Assembly (NCBI RefSeq): GCF_024181725.1 | Contig: NZ_CP028908.1 | Location: 1,302,001 to 1,366,000 of the forward strand | DNA length: 64,000 nt | Reading direction: 5' to 3' | From: Bradyrhizobium sp. WD16 | Lineage (GTDB): Bacteria > Pseudomonadota > Alphaproteobacteria > Rhizobiales > Xanthobacteraceae | Shown: piece by piece, positions 1-9,130 of the stretch | Layout: each line of letters opens with the position of its first letter | Numbering within the stretch: position 1 is the stretch's first letter | Program-made: the position numbers and the translations under genes | Notes under the pieces: generated by a model | What the model saw: the letters and a program-made list of their open reading frames with translations, nothing else | Database searches by the model: none | What the model was told of the DNA's origin: nothing

Positions 1-89
1 GCCACGAGGGCGATGATCGAGAGCACGACGAGCATCTCGATCAACGTAAAGCCGAGGCATGCAAAACGTCGCGAACGGTGCCCGGTCAT
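1..89 (-). CDS. gspH: GspH-type pseudopilin, N-terminal fragment (runs off the left edge)
   Basis: Only the first ~30 codons are in the window. The minus strand reads MTGHRSRRFACLGFTLIEML, followed by a hydrophobic stretch: a basic leader, a Gly-Phe prepilin peptidase site and the conserved Glu at +5. This is the type II pseudopilin signature. The ATG (89-87) overlaps the TGA of gspF as ATGA, so translation is probably coupled. Position after gspF fits the minor pseudopilin GspH; GspI or GspJ cannot be excluded because the rest of the protein is outside the window. Confidence 0.8.
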   Translation of the reverse strand, partial: MTGHRSRRFACLGFTLIEMLVVLSIIALV

Positions 90-1321
90 CGCGCCGCGAG
101 CTCATTGATGGACAGGATGGCATTCATGACCGTGAAGATCAGCAAGCCGATCAGGCCGGCGATGCCAACCGTCAACGCGGGCGTCAGCATGGTCATCAGG
201 CGTTCGATCCTCCGTTGACTCTGCTGTTCGAACAGAAGTGCGATGCGGATCAGCATGTGGCCCAATCTGGCGGTTTCCTCACCGACCGCGATCATCCGCA
301 GCGCCACCGGGGGGATGCCGTCGCGCCCGGACAGCGCGCGGCCGAGATTCTGGCCGTCGCGAATCTGCTCGAGCGATGCTTCAAGACCGCTCGCAATATG
401 TGCGTTCTGCACCACCGCTCGCGCCGACGCGAACGCCGCCAGCATCGGCACCCCTGCGCGCAGCAGGGATCCCAGCGTCCGGGCGAAGCGCGCCAGGTTC
501 TGCTCGACGCTGACAACGCCCGCGAGAGGCAGTTTCAGCAGGAGACGGTGGGCGGCAAGGCGCGCGTTGGTCGATCGCTTCACATAACCGCGGGCCGCTG
601 AACTTGCGGCGACCATCAGCGCCACAATTGCCGCCAGCCAGGGCCAGCCCTGCTGAACCCAGAGAATGAAGGCGATCATACCCGGCAGAGGGCGACCGCT
701 CTCTGCAAAGATCGGCGCCAGACTGGGCACCAGAACGGCCATTACGATCGTGATTGAAACCAATGCCATGACGATCAGAATGCAGGGGTAGACCAGCGCC
801 GAGGTCGTCTTGGCAACGAGCTGCTGGCGCCTCTCCAGAAGATCCGCCAGTTCGGTGAGCACGCGAACCAGATCGCCGCTGATTTCGCCGGCCCGCACCA
901 TGCTGATCGTATCGTTTTGAAAGCTCTCGCGGTGCCGCGCCATCGCGTCGGAGAGGTGCGCGCCGTCCAGAACCGATTGCAGCAGGCCGGTGACGACGGG
1001 CCGCATCCGGACCTGGCCGGAATGATCGACCATGATCCGCAAGGTGTCGTCCAGGGGGACCCCCGCCTCGATCAAGGTCGCCAACTCCCGAACAAATGCC
1101 GCGATGTCCCGTGCCGATGGTTTGCGGGGCGCCAGCAGCGTGCCGCGCGACCATCGCCGGCTCGCAGATCGCTGGTCATCATGGGTCTCGAAGGGCGTCA
1201 GTCCGCGCTCCCAGAGAACGTCATGAACCTGCTCGACGGTCTCCGCCTCGATCCGCCCCTCGGTCAGGACGCCGGCCTGGGTATAGGCGAGATAACGGAA
1301 GGAGCGCGTGTCGCCCATCAA
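86..1321 (-). CDS. gspF: Type II secretion inner-membrane platform protein GspF
   Basis: The 411-residue protein has the usual GspF/PilC length and layout: a cytoplasmic T2SSF domain (~70-190) with the typical APRKPSARDIAAFVRELATL opening, a membrane hairpin near 180-240, a second T2SSF domain (~275-395) and a C-terminal membrane segment. GspF anchors the GspE ATPase to the pseudopilus assembly platform. The start ATG overlaps the gspE stop (ATGA at 1321-1318), and its own stop overlaps the gspH start, so gspE-F-H are translationally coupled. No internal defect is visible. Confidence 0.95.
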   Translation of the reverse strand: MMGDTRSFRYLAYTQAGVLTEGRIEAETVEQVHDVLWERGLTPFETHDDQRSASRRWSRGTLLAPRKPSARDIAAFVRELATLIEAGVPLDDTLRIMVDHSGQVRMRPVVTGLLQSVLDGAHLSDAMARHRESFQNDTISMVRAGEISGDLVRVLTELADLLERRQQLVAKTTSALVYPCILIVMALVSITIVMAVLVPSLAPIFAESGRPLPGMIAFILWVQQGWPWLAAIVALMVAASSAARGYVKRSTNARLAAHRLLLKLPLAGVVSVEQNLARFARTLGSLLRAGVPMLAAFASARAVVQNAHIASGLEASLEQIRDGQNLGRALSGRDGIPPVALRMIAVGEETARLGHMLIRIALLFEQQSQRRIERLMTMLTPALTVGIAGLIGLLIFTVMNAILSINELAAR

Positions 1322-3060
1322 CGGTCCATCCTTGTGGCCCGCAGGACCTCCTCGATGGTGGTATGGCCCATTCCGACCTTATGCAAACCATCCTCGTACA
1401 TGGTTCGCATGCCGCCCCGGCGCGCGACATTCTCGAGCTGTGCGTCGGAGGAGCGGGACAGGATACAATCACGCGCCTCCTTGTCGATCTTCATCAGCTC
1501 CGCGATCGCGATCCGCCCCGAAAACCCCGAGCCGCCGCAGGCGTCGCATCCGGCGGGCTGTAGAATTCTGAGATCGCGCCCGGCGTCGCCGCCGCCGATT
1601 TCCCGCACGATCCGCGGCCGCCAGACGTCCGCGCTCACGTGAGGCGCGGCGCAATGCGGGCAAAGCCGACGGACCAGTCGCTGCGCCAATATGCCGTTGA
1701 CGGTGGACGCCAGCAGATAGTTCTCGACGCCCATGTCGATCAGACGCGAGATCGTCGCCGCGGCGCTGTTGGTGTGCAGGGTCGAGAAGACCAGATGCCC
1801 GGTCAGCGATGCCTGGATGGCAATGCGCGCCGTCTCCAAATCACGAATTTCCCCGATCATGACAATGTCGGGATCCTGCCGCAGGATCGACCGTAGCGAA
1901 TGGGGGAAATCCAGGCCGATCGCGGTGTGCACCTGAACCTGATTGATACCCGCGATCTGATATTCGACGGGATCTTCAACCGTGAACACCTTGACGTTGG
2001 GCCGGTTGAGCTGGGTCAATGCGGTATACAGCGTCGTGGTCTTCCCCGATCCCGTAGGTCCGGTCACAAGGACGATGCCGTTCGGCAGGTTCATCAAGTC
2101 GTCCAGCAATCGTATCCGGTCCGCATCGAAGCCCAGTTTGACGAAGTCGAGCTCCACCCTCGAGCGGTCAAGAATGCGCATGACGACGCTTTCGCCGTAG
2201 ACGGTCGGAATCGTCGAGACACGAAAGTCGATATCGATCCCGCGCACTGGAATCTTGATACGACCGTCCTGCGGCATGCGCCGCTCGGCAATATCGAGTT
2301 TCGCCATGATCTTGATGCGGGACGTGACCGCCGCGCGCAATCCGCTCGACAGCATCCTGGCCTGCAGCAAATGGCCGTCGACACGATAGCGAACAGCAAC
2401 GCCGTCAATGCCGGGCTCGATATGAACGTCGGATGCCTTGGCATCCACGGCCGCCGAAATGAATTCGTTCACCAGCCGGATGACCGGTGCTTCATTGGCG
2501 ATGTCGCGCAACCGTTGGACGTCGGTCTCGCTGGCTTCATCGATCCGCGCGTCGGCCTGGGACGCGTCCTCCGCCTTCTTGTCGCCATAGAGCAGACGGA
2601 CGGATCGCTGAAACTGGTCGGCCGAGACCAGACACGCCCTGATCCGCAATCCGGTCAGATAGGCGAGCGCACGGAGCGGCTCGTCATCGAGCGGATCGAC
2701 CACCGCGACCGTGAGTTGCTCCGGATCGCTTGCAATCGGAAGAACCTTCCGGGCGCGAATGAAGTCAGGACGGATGATCGTGGGCAGGACGGCTTCAGGC
2801 GGAATATCGCGAGCTGTCGCGATCTCGATCCGAAGGTGGCGCGCCAACGCTTCGATCAACAGGTTTTCGGGCAGCAGCCCCAATTTGGCGAGGACGTGGT
2901 CGAAACGTTCGCCGGTCGATGTCGCCGCGCGGCGCGCCCGGTCGATGTTTTGCGGATCCAGCACGTTCTCATGGGCGAGATGCCGCCCAAAGCTCTCGGC
3001 GAAATCGTCGCCCTGGACGGCGGGCGATGCCGCGGAAGGATTTCGATCGCGCGCATTCAT
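1318..3060 (-). CDS. gspE: Type II secretion ATPase GspE
   Basis: Cytoplasmic AAA-type ATPase that powers pseudopilus assembly. An N-terminal MshEN/GspE domain is followed by Walker A (GPTGSGKTTTL), an aspartate box, Walker B (DIVMIGEIRD) and a C-terminal tetracysteine zinc element (CPHC ... CDACG). The reading frame is open back to 3273, but that would overlap gspG by ~190 bp. I chose ATG 3060 (580 aa, starting MNARDRNP), with a weak GGA upstream and a 22 bp gap from gspG. ATG 3096 (592 aa) is a real alternative. The function is certain; the start is not. Confidence 0.93.
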   Translation of the reverse strand: MNARDRNPSAASPAVQGDDFAESFGRHLAHENVLDPQNIDRARRAATSTGERFDHVLAKLGLLPENLLIEALARHLRIEIATARDIPPEAVLPTIIRPDFIRARKVLPIASDPEQLTVAVVDPLDDEPLRALAYLTGLRIRACLVSADQFQRSVRLLYGDKKAEDASQADARIDEASETDVQRLRDIANEAPVIRLVNEFISAAVDAKASDVHIEPGIDGVAVRYRVDGHLLQARMLSSGLRAAVTSRIKIMAKLDIAERRMPQDGRIKIPVRGIDIDFRVSTIPTVYGESVVMRILDRSRVELDFVKLGFDADRIRLLDDLMNLPNGIVLVTGPTGSGKTTTLYTALTQLNRPNVKVFTVEDPVEYQIAGINQVQVHTAIGLDFPHSLRSILRQDPDIVMIGEIRDLETARIAIQASLTGHLVFSTLHTNSAAATISRLIDMGVENYLLASTVNGILAQRLVRRLCPHCAAPHVSADVWRPRIVREIGGGDAGRDLRILQPAGCDACGGSGFSGRIAIAELMKIDKEARDCILSRSSDAQLENVARRGGMRTMYEDGLHKVGMGHTTIEEVLRATRMDR

Positions 3061-3082
3061 GGCGGCAGATCCGCTACGCCGA

Positions 3083-3547
3083 TCACGATTGCCCATTTCG
3101 GATGGCGTCGGCGCCGCCCTCCTGTCCGTCCGGACCGCCGGACATGATATCAAACGGGCTGCGCTGGCCGGGCGAGCGATAGATGTACGGCCGCCCCCAC
3201 GGATCCGCGGGCACCGTGTTCGATTTGAGATACGGTCCGTTCCACCGCTCTGCAGCGGTCGGACGTTCGACAAGAGCCTTCAGGCCCTCCGCCGAATTGG
3301 GGTACCTGCCGTTGTCGAGAAAATAGAGATCGAGCGCACCGGACAGGGCTTGAATCTGGAGTTGTGCGGTCTTGATCTTCGAGTCCGACAGATAGGCCAG
3401 GACCCGCGGGCCGACGAGACCCATGATCAGCCCGATGATGGTGATCACCACCAGAACCTCGATCAACGTAAACCCGGCCTGGCGCGCAAGTCTGGACTGA
3501 CATCCTCTATTGCCAGACGCACTTGAAGCTGCCGGGATTTTGCGCAT
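3083..3547 (-). CDS. gspG: Major pseudopilin GspG
   Basis: A 154-residue protein with an N-terminal prepilin leader ending QAG|FTLIEVLVVITIIGLIMG, including the cleavage Gly and Glu+5. The globular part carries the GspG hallmarks NGRYPNSAEGLKAL, a WNGPYLK segment and a DPWGRPY motif before an acidic, Gly-rich calcium-loop-like end. The start ATG at 3547 is chosen because a strong GAGGAGG lies 7-8 bases upstream; the longer open frame reaches into gspD and has no such site. It forms the shaft of the pseudopilus. Confidence 0.96.
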   Translation of the reverse strand: MRKIPAASSASGNRGCQSRLARQAGFTLIEVLVVITIIGLIMGLVGPRVLAYLSDSKIKTAQLQIQALSGALDLYFLDNGRYPNSAEGLKALVERPTAAERWNGPYLKSNTVPADPWGRPYIYRSPGQRSPFDIMSGGPDGQEGGADAIRNGQS

Positions 3548-3686
3548 CGTATTGCCTCCTCGGTTCGTACTTCGACGCCGAATGTTCGGCCACCGACATA
3601 TTCGTTTCAAAATTTGCGGCGGCGATGGCTCGCTCATCGCCGGCGACATTGTGTGTGTGCGCTCGGGACGAGTTGCGCGGGATCGC

Positions 3687-5939
3687 TCATTCAAAGGTTC
3701 GCTCGATGGTGTTGGAGATCGAGCGCTGCGGGCCGCGGCGATGCGGCATCGACACATCGATGCCGCGGCGGTATTCGTCGGTGATACGGCGGGCATCGTC
3801 GGCGTTTCGAACCACATGCGGCGTGAGGATGACGATCAATTCGGTCTTTCCGACGCTGCTGCCCTTTTCCCCCAGAGCATTGCCGAAAATGGGAAGATCG
3901 CCCACGATCGGGATCTGGTTGCGCGTCTTCGCGGCCTGATCCTGGATCAGGCCGCCGAGCGCCACCGCCTCGCCATCGTTGACGGCGACCGTCGTTTTCA
4001 CCTTGCGTTGCTTGATGGTCGGCGAGTCGATGCCGGAAGAGGTGGTGTTCGCGACGTTGGACACCTCCTGCTCGATATTGAGCATCACGCGTCCATTCTC
4101 ACTGATCCGGGGTTTGATCGACAGAATAACGCCCGTATCGCGATAGGCGACGGAGTTCACGATGGGGGCCGTCGCAGCAACAACACCGACCGCGGACTGG
4201 GTGACGATCGGCACCTGATCACCGATCTGCAAAACCGCCTGCTGGTTGTCGATGACCATGAGCGTGGGTGACGACACGACATTCACCTGCGTGATGTCGT
4301 TGAGCGCGTTAAGGGTGACCTGGACGTTGGCGGCGACGCGCGCCCACGAGAAGCCCGGGTAGACCGAACTGAAGACATTGGCCGCGGCGTCGGTCAGACC
4401 GAAGCCGTCGTTTTTCTTCTGAAAATACCAACGCATGCCGAATTTCAGATCATCGTTCAGCGTGACTTCGGCGATCGTCGCCTCGATCAGAACCTGCTTG
4501 GGCTGAATGTCGAGACTTTGAATGATCCGAAGGACCCGCTGATAGTCAGGCCTCGAGGCAAAGATCAGCAGTGCATTGTTGGTTTCATCCGCGGTCACCC
4601 GAACGCGCGCGGAATCGCCGCCGCCTGGGTCGACTGCGGGATCAGGGCCCGATTGGGACAGTGCGGGGTCTGCTGTTCCCGTGATTTGTCCCGGCGTTCC
4701 ATTTGATGTCTGACCCGACAGGTTGATGCCGCCGCCAACACGAGACGCTCCGAAACCGGGTGTCGTGCCCGCTCCCCCCTCGCGCGCCACTTCCTGGGAA
4801 CGCGGCGCGATGTTGTCTCCGGTCTGCAGCCCGGTGCGGGATGTCCCGAGCAGGGATTCGATGATCGCCACAAGCGACTTTGCCGGACGATTTTGCACAT
4901 TGTAGGTGAATATCTGCTTGTCGATGCCTTGCGCCCTCGCATCAAGCCGTCGGATCCACATTTCGGCGCGACCCAGATATTTGGGCTGCGACGAGATCAC
5001 GAGAATCGATTTGAGGCGCCGGTTGGGAATGAAGCGGACCATGCCGCCCACGGGCCCGCCTTTACCCGATCCGAACACCGTGCGCACGTCATCCGCGATC
5101 GCGTCCGGCTGCGCCGTGCTGACGGGGACGATTGCGACCGACATTCCGCGCATCACGTCGATGTCGAAGATGGCGACCATCTCAAGGATGCTGGAGATCT
5201 CACCGCCCGTGCCGGCGAGCGTCATCGTGTTGCGGGAATCGTCGATCGCGAGAATGGCCCCCTTCGGAACGATAGGCTCCAGAATTCGCTGCATTTCGGA
5301 TGCAGAGATGTACTTGAGTTGGATGATCCGGTTCGAGCCGCCGAGTTCCGCGGTCGAATCCTTCGTCGGTCCCACCCGTAGTCCACTGAGCGCTCGGGTG
5401 GAGGCGTCCAACGGGACGATCTGATAGATATCGCCGTTCTTGCTGACCGCAGCGCCACTGGATTGCAGGGCGTTCTGAAACAGGTCGATCAGGTCGGAGC
5501 GGGAAACCGGCGTGGATGTCTGGATCGTGATCTTTCCGTCGACCCGTGAACTGACCGAGTAGTTGAGCTTGAGAATGTCGCCCAGGATCGTCTTGGCGGC
5601 TTCCGCGATCGACGTATTGACGAGGTTCAGGGTCACACCGTCCTGGGCGCTCGGCGTCGTCTGGCGCGGGTCGCGCTGCGCGCCCAGAAATTCTCCGGTG
5701 CCCATGTAGGTGTCCGACGGCGCGGCGAACGCAGGAGCGGTTTGAGGCGGGGCGTTTCCGCGACGCTGAGCGAACCGATTGGTCTCCATCTCCGCGTGCG
5801 CCATCGGGACTGAACCCCAATCATTGAGTGAGACACCGGTTGAGGCCGCATTCTGCGTTGCCTGGCACCCGGACAAAGCAAGGCCGAGAGCGCCGATGAG
5901 AAGTACTTTTCGCCCATGGCCTCTGTGAATTGGCAGCAA
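3687..5939 (-). CDS. gspD: Secretin GspD (lipoprotein type, TTG start)
   Basis: A 750-residue outer-membrane secretin. The signal peptide ends in a lipobox (ALSGC), so it is probably a lipoprotein. N0/N1-N3 ring domains cover ~100-480, interrupted by a Gly/Pro/Ser-rich linker near 375-440. The C-terminal secretin barrel domain contains VLIEATIAEVTL and ends with the typical VGDLPIFGNALG segment. No ATG is available before the signal peptide. TTG at 5939 follows AGGAG by ~8 bases and gives a full signal sequence. It is the first gene of the minus-strand gsp half, 139 bp ahead of gspG. Confidence 0.94.
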   Translation of the reverse strand: MLPIHRGHGRKVLLIGALGLALSGCQATQNAASTGVSLNDWGSVPMAHAEMETNRFAQRRGNAPPQTAPAFAAPSDTYMGTGEFLGAQRDPRQTTPSAQDGVTLNLVNTSIAEAAKTILGDILKLNYSVSSRVDGKITIQTSTPVSRSDLIDLFQNALQSSGAAVSKNGDIYQIVPLDASTRALSGLRVGPTKDSTAELGGSNRIIQLKYISASEMQRILEPIVPKGAILAIDDSRNTMTLAGTGGEISSILEMVAIFDIDVMRGMSVAIVPVSTAQPDAIADDVRTVFGSGKGGPVGGMVRFIPNRRLKSILVISSQPKYLGRAEMWIRRLDARAQGIDKQIFTYNVQNRPAKSLVAIIESLLGTSRTGLQTGDNIAPRSQEVAREGGAGTTPGFGASRVGGGINLSGQTSNGTPGQITGTADPALSQSGPDPAVDPGGGDSARVRVTADETNNALLIFASRPDYQRVLRIIQSLDIQPKQVLIEATIAEVTLNDDLKFGMRWYFQKKNDGFGLTDAAANVFSSVYPGFSWARVAANVQVTLNALNDITQVNVVSSPTLMVIDNQQAVLQIGDQVPIVTQSAVGVVAATAPIVNSVAYRDTGVILSIKPRISENGRVMLNIEQEVSNVANTTSSGIDSPTIKQRKVKTTVAVNDGEAVALGGLIQDQAAKTRNQIPIVGDLPIFGNALGEKGSSVGKTELIVILTPHVVRNADDARRITDEYRRGIDVSMPHRRGPQRSISNTIERTFE

Positions 5940-5978
5940 GAACCGGCTCCTATACGCACTAGGGTCTATCGGAATTTA

Positions 5979-6195
5979 TCAGGAGGCTATTACGGCCGCG
6001 GCCAGATCGATCATGGTGCTCGGCCTCGCCGGCGCGCATGGCGACGCGTCTGAACTCCTCGAGCTTGCCGAACACGTCTCGATGAGATGCCGCCGTTTGT
6101 ACATCTCCTCGTCGATGGCGAGAGGCTTTGCACGACGGGGAGAGAGCTATCGCCCAAAAGTCGGCGACGGCGGGACTCGCAATGGCGGCATATCG
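5979..6195 (-). pseudogene. Decayed C-terminal end of an IS5-family transposase
   Basis: On the minus strand the fragments IDEEMYKRRHLIET, then (after a one-base shift) FGKLEEFRRVAMRAG, then IDLAAAVIAS-stop can be read. These are the C-terminal helix with the last DDE-type Glu and the closing hydrophobic end of IS5-group transposases. The frame is broken and no N-terminal part or terminal inverted repeats were found. It sits just upstream of gspD, in the gap between the two divergent gsp halves. Confidence 0.65.
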
Positions 6196-6259
6196 TGGGG
6201 GGAGCTTGACGCCTCCACTTCTACACCGAAGGCGCGATATGCCGTGCCCAAAGATAGCA

Positions 6260-6450
6260 TTCTCATGCTCATGCAGCCAGGCAACGTCGACGATCAACCG
6301 GCCGAAATCTTGCACAATACGGCACACATCTTGTTGGCTCAGGCGATCGAGGCCGAAGTCGCGGACTTTCTTGACAAGCACGCCGGTTTGACGACCGTCT
6401 GCAATGGCGGCATCAACCACGGCGCATTCCGTCCGGTGCCCGGTTGGAAT
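6260..6450 (+). pseudogene. Decayed IS256-type transposase fragment
   Basis: The plus strand reads ILHNTAHILLAQAIEAEV and continues with ADFLDKHAGL, closely resembling the N-terminal region of IS256/Mutator transposases (typically ...LLAQAIEAEVAEFL..H...). The catalytic part is absent and the frame runs out after ~60 codons, so it is a relic. With the adjacent IS5-type relic it shows that the region between gspD and gspK has been a repeated insertion site. Assignment is by motif memory only. Confidence 0.55.
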
Positions 6451-6648
6451 CGTTCGCAAGCTATGTTACATATTTGGCGGTTGTACTTTTGACGTCTCTC
6501 GCCGCAATCGACACGTGTCATGCGAGGACGTTGCATCGGACGCTCTCAATGCATAGGACACTTTCAAAGAGGGTTCTATATTCAGGGCAACGCAATCGGG
6601 TTTTCATTTCGATGATCGAGGCCAACAGACAATGATGAGCAAAAGACA

Positions 6649-6870
6649 ATGATGAGATTGCCACAGCTTATTGCTGGCGGACTGCTGGTTGCGATTGCGG
6701 CTTCCGTTGCAATGCTTGTCCCGCCGCATAAAGCCGAAGCCGATACGCCAGGAACCGCGACCTACAAGTATGACAGCCTCGGCCGCGTTGTTCAGGATAT
6801 CTATCCTGCCAATTCACGCGCCTACAGCTATGACGCTGCCGGCAATCGTGTGAGCGATTTCACCAACTGA
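6649..6870 (+). CDS. Small secreted YD-repeat (RHS-like) protein
   Basis: A 73-residue ORF. Residues ~1-32 look like a Sec signal peptide (hydrophobic core then KAEADT). The mature part holds two YD-type repeats, YKYDSLGRVVQDIY and YSYDAAGNRVSD, the motif of RHS/teneurin shells, here with only ~40 residues. ATG 6649 and ATG 6652 are both possible. Its TGA (6868-6870) directly precedes the gspK reading frame, so it may supply transcription or re-initiation to gspK. It may be a genuine mini-protein or the cut-off start of a larger RHS gene; no further repeats follow in any frame. Confidence 0.6.
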   Translation: MMRLPQLIAGGLLVAIAASVAMLVPPHKAEADTPGTATYKYDSLGRVVQDIYPANSRAYSYDAAGNRVSDFTN

Positions 6871-6935
6871 GCCGGGCAGCTTCAACAGGACCTCTACGCG
6901 GAGGCCGAGGGCAACACGGCTTCGCCCTGATCCTG

Positions 6936-7838
6936 GTGCTGTGGGGGATAGGGCTGATCTCGCTGATGGCCTCGGCGGTCGTCATCGCCGAGCGATTTCG
7001 GATCAAGGCCGCTGGCAATATCGTCGAGAATGCCAGAGCCGAATCACTGGCTGAGGCAGGCATCAATCGTGTTCGGCTCCAACTCGTGCAGGCCGTGTTG
7101 CGCGGATCGACCGAGAGCCCGCAGATCAGAGGGGACGGACAGCCGCTGATCTGCGCAATGCCAGGGCGCGCATTGGCTGCGCTCGCCATCGACGATGAGG
7201 GCGGGAAGGTCGACCTCAATGCGGCGCCGCTCGCGTTGCTATCGCGGCTGTTGCGGGGATTTGGTGCGAACGCTGCCGAGGCCGATGCCCTGGCCCAGGC
7301 GATTGCCGACTTCACTCACCCGGCGGGCAATGCCGTGCTCGACGACGTCTTGCTCCATGATTATGAGCGCGATGGGAGGCCCTACGGCCCCAAAAGGACC
7401 CTTTTCGACACTGTCTTCGAATTGGATCAAGTCAAGGGAATGCGGACAGATTTGCTGCGCCGCCTGATCCCCTACGTCACGGTGCACTCCCATAAACCGG
7501 GAGTGGATCCGGTGAAAGCCGCTCCGGTGTTGCTGGCAGCACTCGGGGGCAGAAGTCCGTTCGCGGTCGTTGCGAACGAAGACCTTACGAGCCGTCGACG
7601 TGAAGCGCTGGCGCATGATGTGCCAGCGTTTTTTTGGGTCCAGAGTTCAGGTCGCAGCTTTCTGGTTCATGCGGAGGTCCGTACGGCTGACGGAGGCCGC
7701 GCTGTGCGTGAAGCGATCATTGACCTGACCCTTGGTGATCCGCCCGACGTGATGAGGGAATGGCGTAGCGGCGCGTCGAGATTCCAGGCGCTACTGGACT
7801 CGGCCGCTGGACGAAGCGATGGGGTGCCCCCCTGTTGA
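6936..7838 (+). CDS. gspK: Minor pseudopilin GspK, start region damaged
   Basis: GspK caps the pseudopilus tip. The body is clear: hydrophobic helix, DDEGGKVDLNAAP motif, helix-hairpin-helix region and calcium-site-like C-terminal domain. The coordinates begin at GTG 6936, but homology extends further upstream in frame: codons from ~6907 read RGQHG|FALILVLWG, a complete prepilin cleavage site. No ATG, GTG or TTG precedes that leader before a stop; the only near-cognate codon is CTG 6867, overlapping the upstream TGA as CTGA. From GTG 6936 the product would lack the cleavage site. Either CTG is used or the gene lost its start when the upstream region was rearranged. Confidence 0.8.
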   Translation: MLWGIGLISLMASAVVIAERFRIKAAGNIVENARAESLAEAGINRVRLQLVQAVLRGSTESPQIRGDGQPLICAMPGRALAALAIDDEGGKVDLNAAPLALLSRLLRGFGANAAEADALAQAIADFTHPAGNAVLDDVLLHDYERDGRPYGPKRTLFDTVFELDQVKGMRTDLLRRLIPYVTVHSHKPGVDPVKAAPVLLAALGGRSPFAVVANEDLTSRRREALAHDVPAFFWVQSSGRSFLVHAEVRTADGGRAVREAIIDLTLGDPPDVMREWRSGASRFQALLDSAAGRSDGVPPC

Positions 7839-7864
7839 GTGCAGGGCTATCGCATTTGGCTCGC

Positions 7865-7930
7865 GTCTAACGTTCGGATCCCTTTGCAGCGAGCACTTAT
7901 ACGAAGGTTGGAGCCGACGGGACACCGAGA
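7865..7930. repeat. Decayed type-B CTAG palindrome
   Basis: This aligns with the type-B palindrome (arms TAACGTTCG / CGAAGGTTGGA, the shared inner TTTGCAGC, and a GGGACACCGAG right end) but has lost perfect pairing and its CTAG ends. It fills much of the gspK-gspL gap. Confidence 0.6.
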
Positions 7931-7987
7931 CAACGCGCTGGCTCGAAAACTCGCCTCTTGCTCGTTCAGAAGGCTTCATCGATCGCC

Positions 7988-9130
7988 ATGAACTCGTGGA
8001 CTGACATTCTTTTCAAGGACTTTTCCGTCAGCGAACTGAGGCTTCGCGCTCAGTCGTCGTTCGGCCGTTTTGCAACATGGTGGATTGGCGAGTTTTACGA
8101 TCTCCTACCGGAGAATTGGATCGACCGCCTTCAGCGCCACATCAGTCCCGAGCTTCATATCAGCGCGACAGGAACGGGCGTGCAATTCGACGTGGCGGGA
8201 GCGCGGGGGCAACTGTTGGAAAGTGGCCATATCGACTGGCCACAATTCTCGATGCCGGCCCTCGATCAACGCCTTGCCGACCTCGGATTCAAGCGATCGG
8301 GACTGACGATCGGACTGATCTTACCGGAGTCCGATTTCTTCTGCCGTTCCTACAACATGCCCTCCCGCGCACGGCCGCGCCTCGACGTCGTCGCGCCGCA
8401 GGATCTGGAACGGCGAACGCCATTTCGACTGGATGATGTTCACGTTTCCACGACGATCGACGAAGAACGCAGCAATTCGGAAACGCTGCTCGTTCGACAG
8501 ACGATCGTTCGGCGCGATCTCGTTTCGGCCGCAGCTCACCGGACGGGTTTTCCGGTCGACGAACTCTCCTTTGTCGCCGCGAAGACGCCGACCGGCTCCG
8601 ACTTAACCAGACGAATCCTGCTGCATCCAGAAAGGGCTTCAACGACTTCGCGGATGGGTCGGGTGATTCAGGCGCTTGTCGTCACGGCGATTCTTATCGG
8701 CCTCGCCGATCTCGGCGTCGTGTGGTGGACACGTGAAGCCACCATTGCGGACCTGGATGCGCAAACGATCTCATTTCGCGCCAAGGCGCTGGCAGTGGTG
8801 GCGCTTGAGGATCAGATTTCGAAGATGCAGTCTTCCCAGCAGACCCTGGCTCGGAAACGGGCCAAGTCAACCACGGTCGAGCTCTGGCGAGAGACCAGCA
8901 GGATTCTTCCCGAGAACAGCTGGCTGACGGAATGGAAGCTGCAGGATGACGCAATGGCGATCGCCGGCCTCTCTGCCGCGGCGACAAACCTCGTTGGTAT
9001 ATTCGACAAATCAACATTGTTCGCCAATGCCAGCCTGAACGCGCCAATCACGACCGATCCCGTCGAGGCGCGTGAACGCTTTTCCCTGATATTTCATATT
9101 CGAGATACAGCGAACGTGAAGGGGAACTAG
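7988..9130 (+). CDS. gspL: Type II secretion assembly protein GspL
   Basis: A 380-residue inner-membrane protein linking the GspE ATPase to GspM. Residues ~1-205 form the PilM/GspL actin-like cytoplasmic domain, a single membrane helix follows (~220-240, QALVVTAILIGLADLGVVWW), then a periplasmic ferredoxin-like PilN-type part. An upstream TTG at 7958 is in frame, but ATG 7988 (MNSWTDILF) is preferred. The TAG stop (9128-9130) lies inside the terminal CTAG of the first repeat unit of the following cluster. Confidence 0.88.
   Translation: MNSWTDILFKDFSVSELRLRAQSSFGRFATWWIGEFYDLLPENWIDRLQRHISPELHISATGTGVQFDVAGARGQLLESGHIDWPQFSMPALDQRLADLGFKRSGLTIGLILPESDFFCRSYNMPSRARPRLDVVAPQDLERRTPFRLDDVHVSTTIDEERSNSETLLVRQTIVRRDLVSAAAHRTGFPVDELSFVAAKTPTGSDLTRRILLHPERASTTSRMGRVIQALVVTAILIGLADLGVVWWTREATIADLDAQTISFRAKALAVVALEDQISKMQSSQQTLARKRAKSTTVELWRETSRILPENSWLTEWKLQDDAMAIAGLSAAATNLVGIFDKSTLFANASLNAPITTDPVEARERFSLIFHIRDTANVKGN

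Noticed and set aside
5959-6459. Minus-strand ORF of 166 codons upstream of gspD as an intact gene
   Set aside because: Only scattered pieces match a transposase C-terminus in shifted frames; treated as a relic.
6444-6635. ORF of 63 codons with a hydrophobic N-terminus before the YD-repeat gene
   Set aside because: No ribosome site, no recognisable domain and it overlaps the IS256-type relic; not convincing as a gene.
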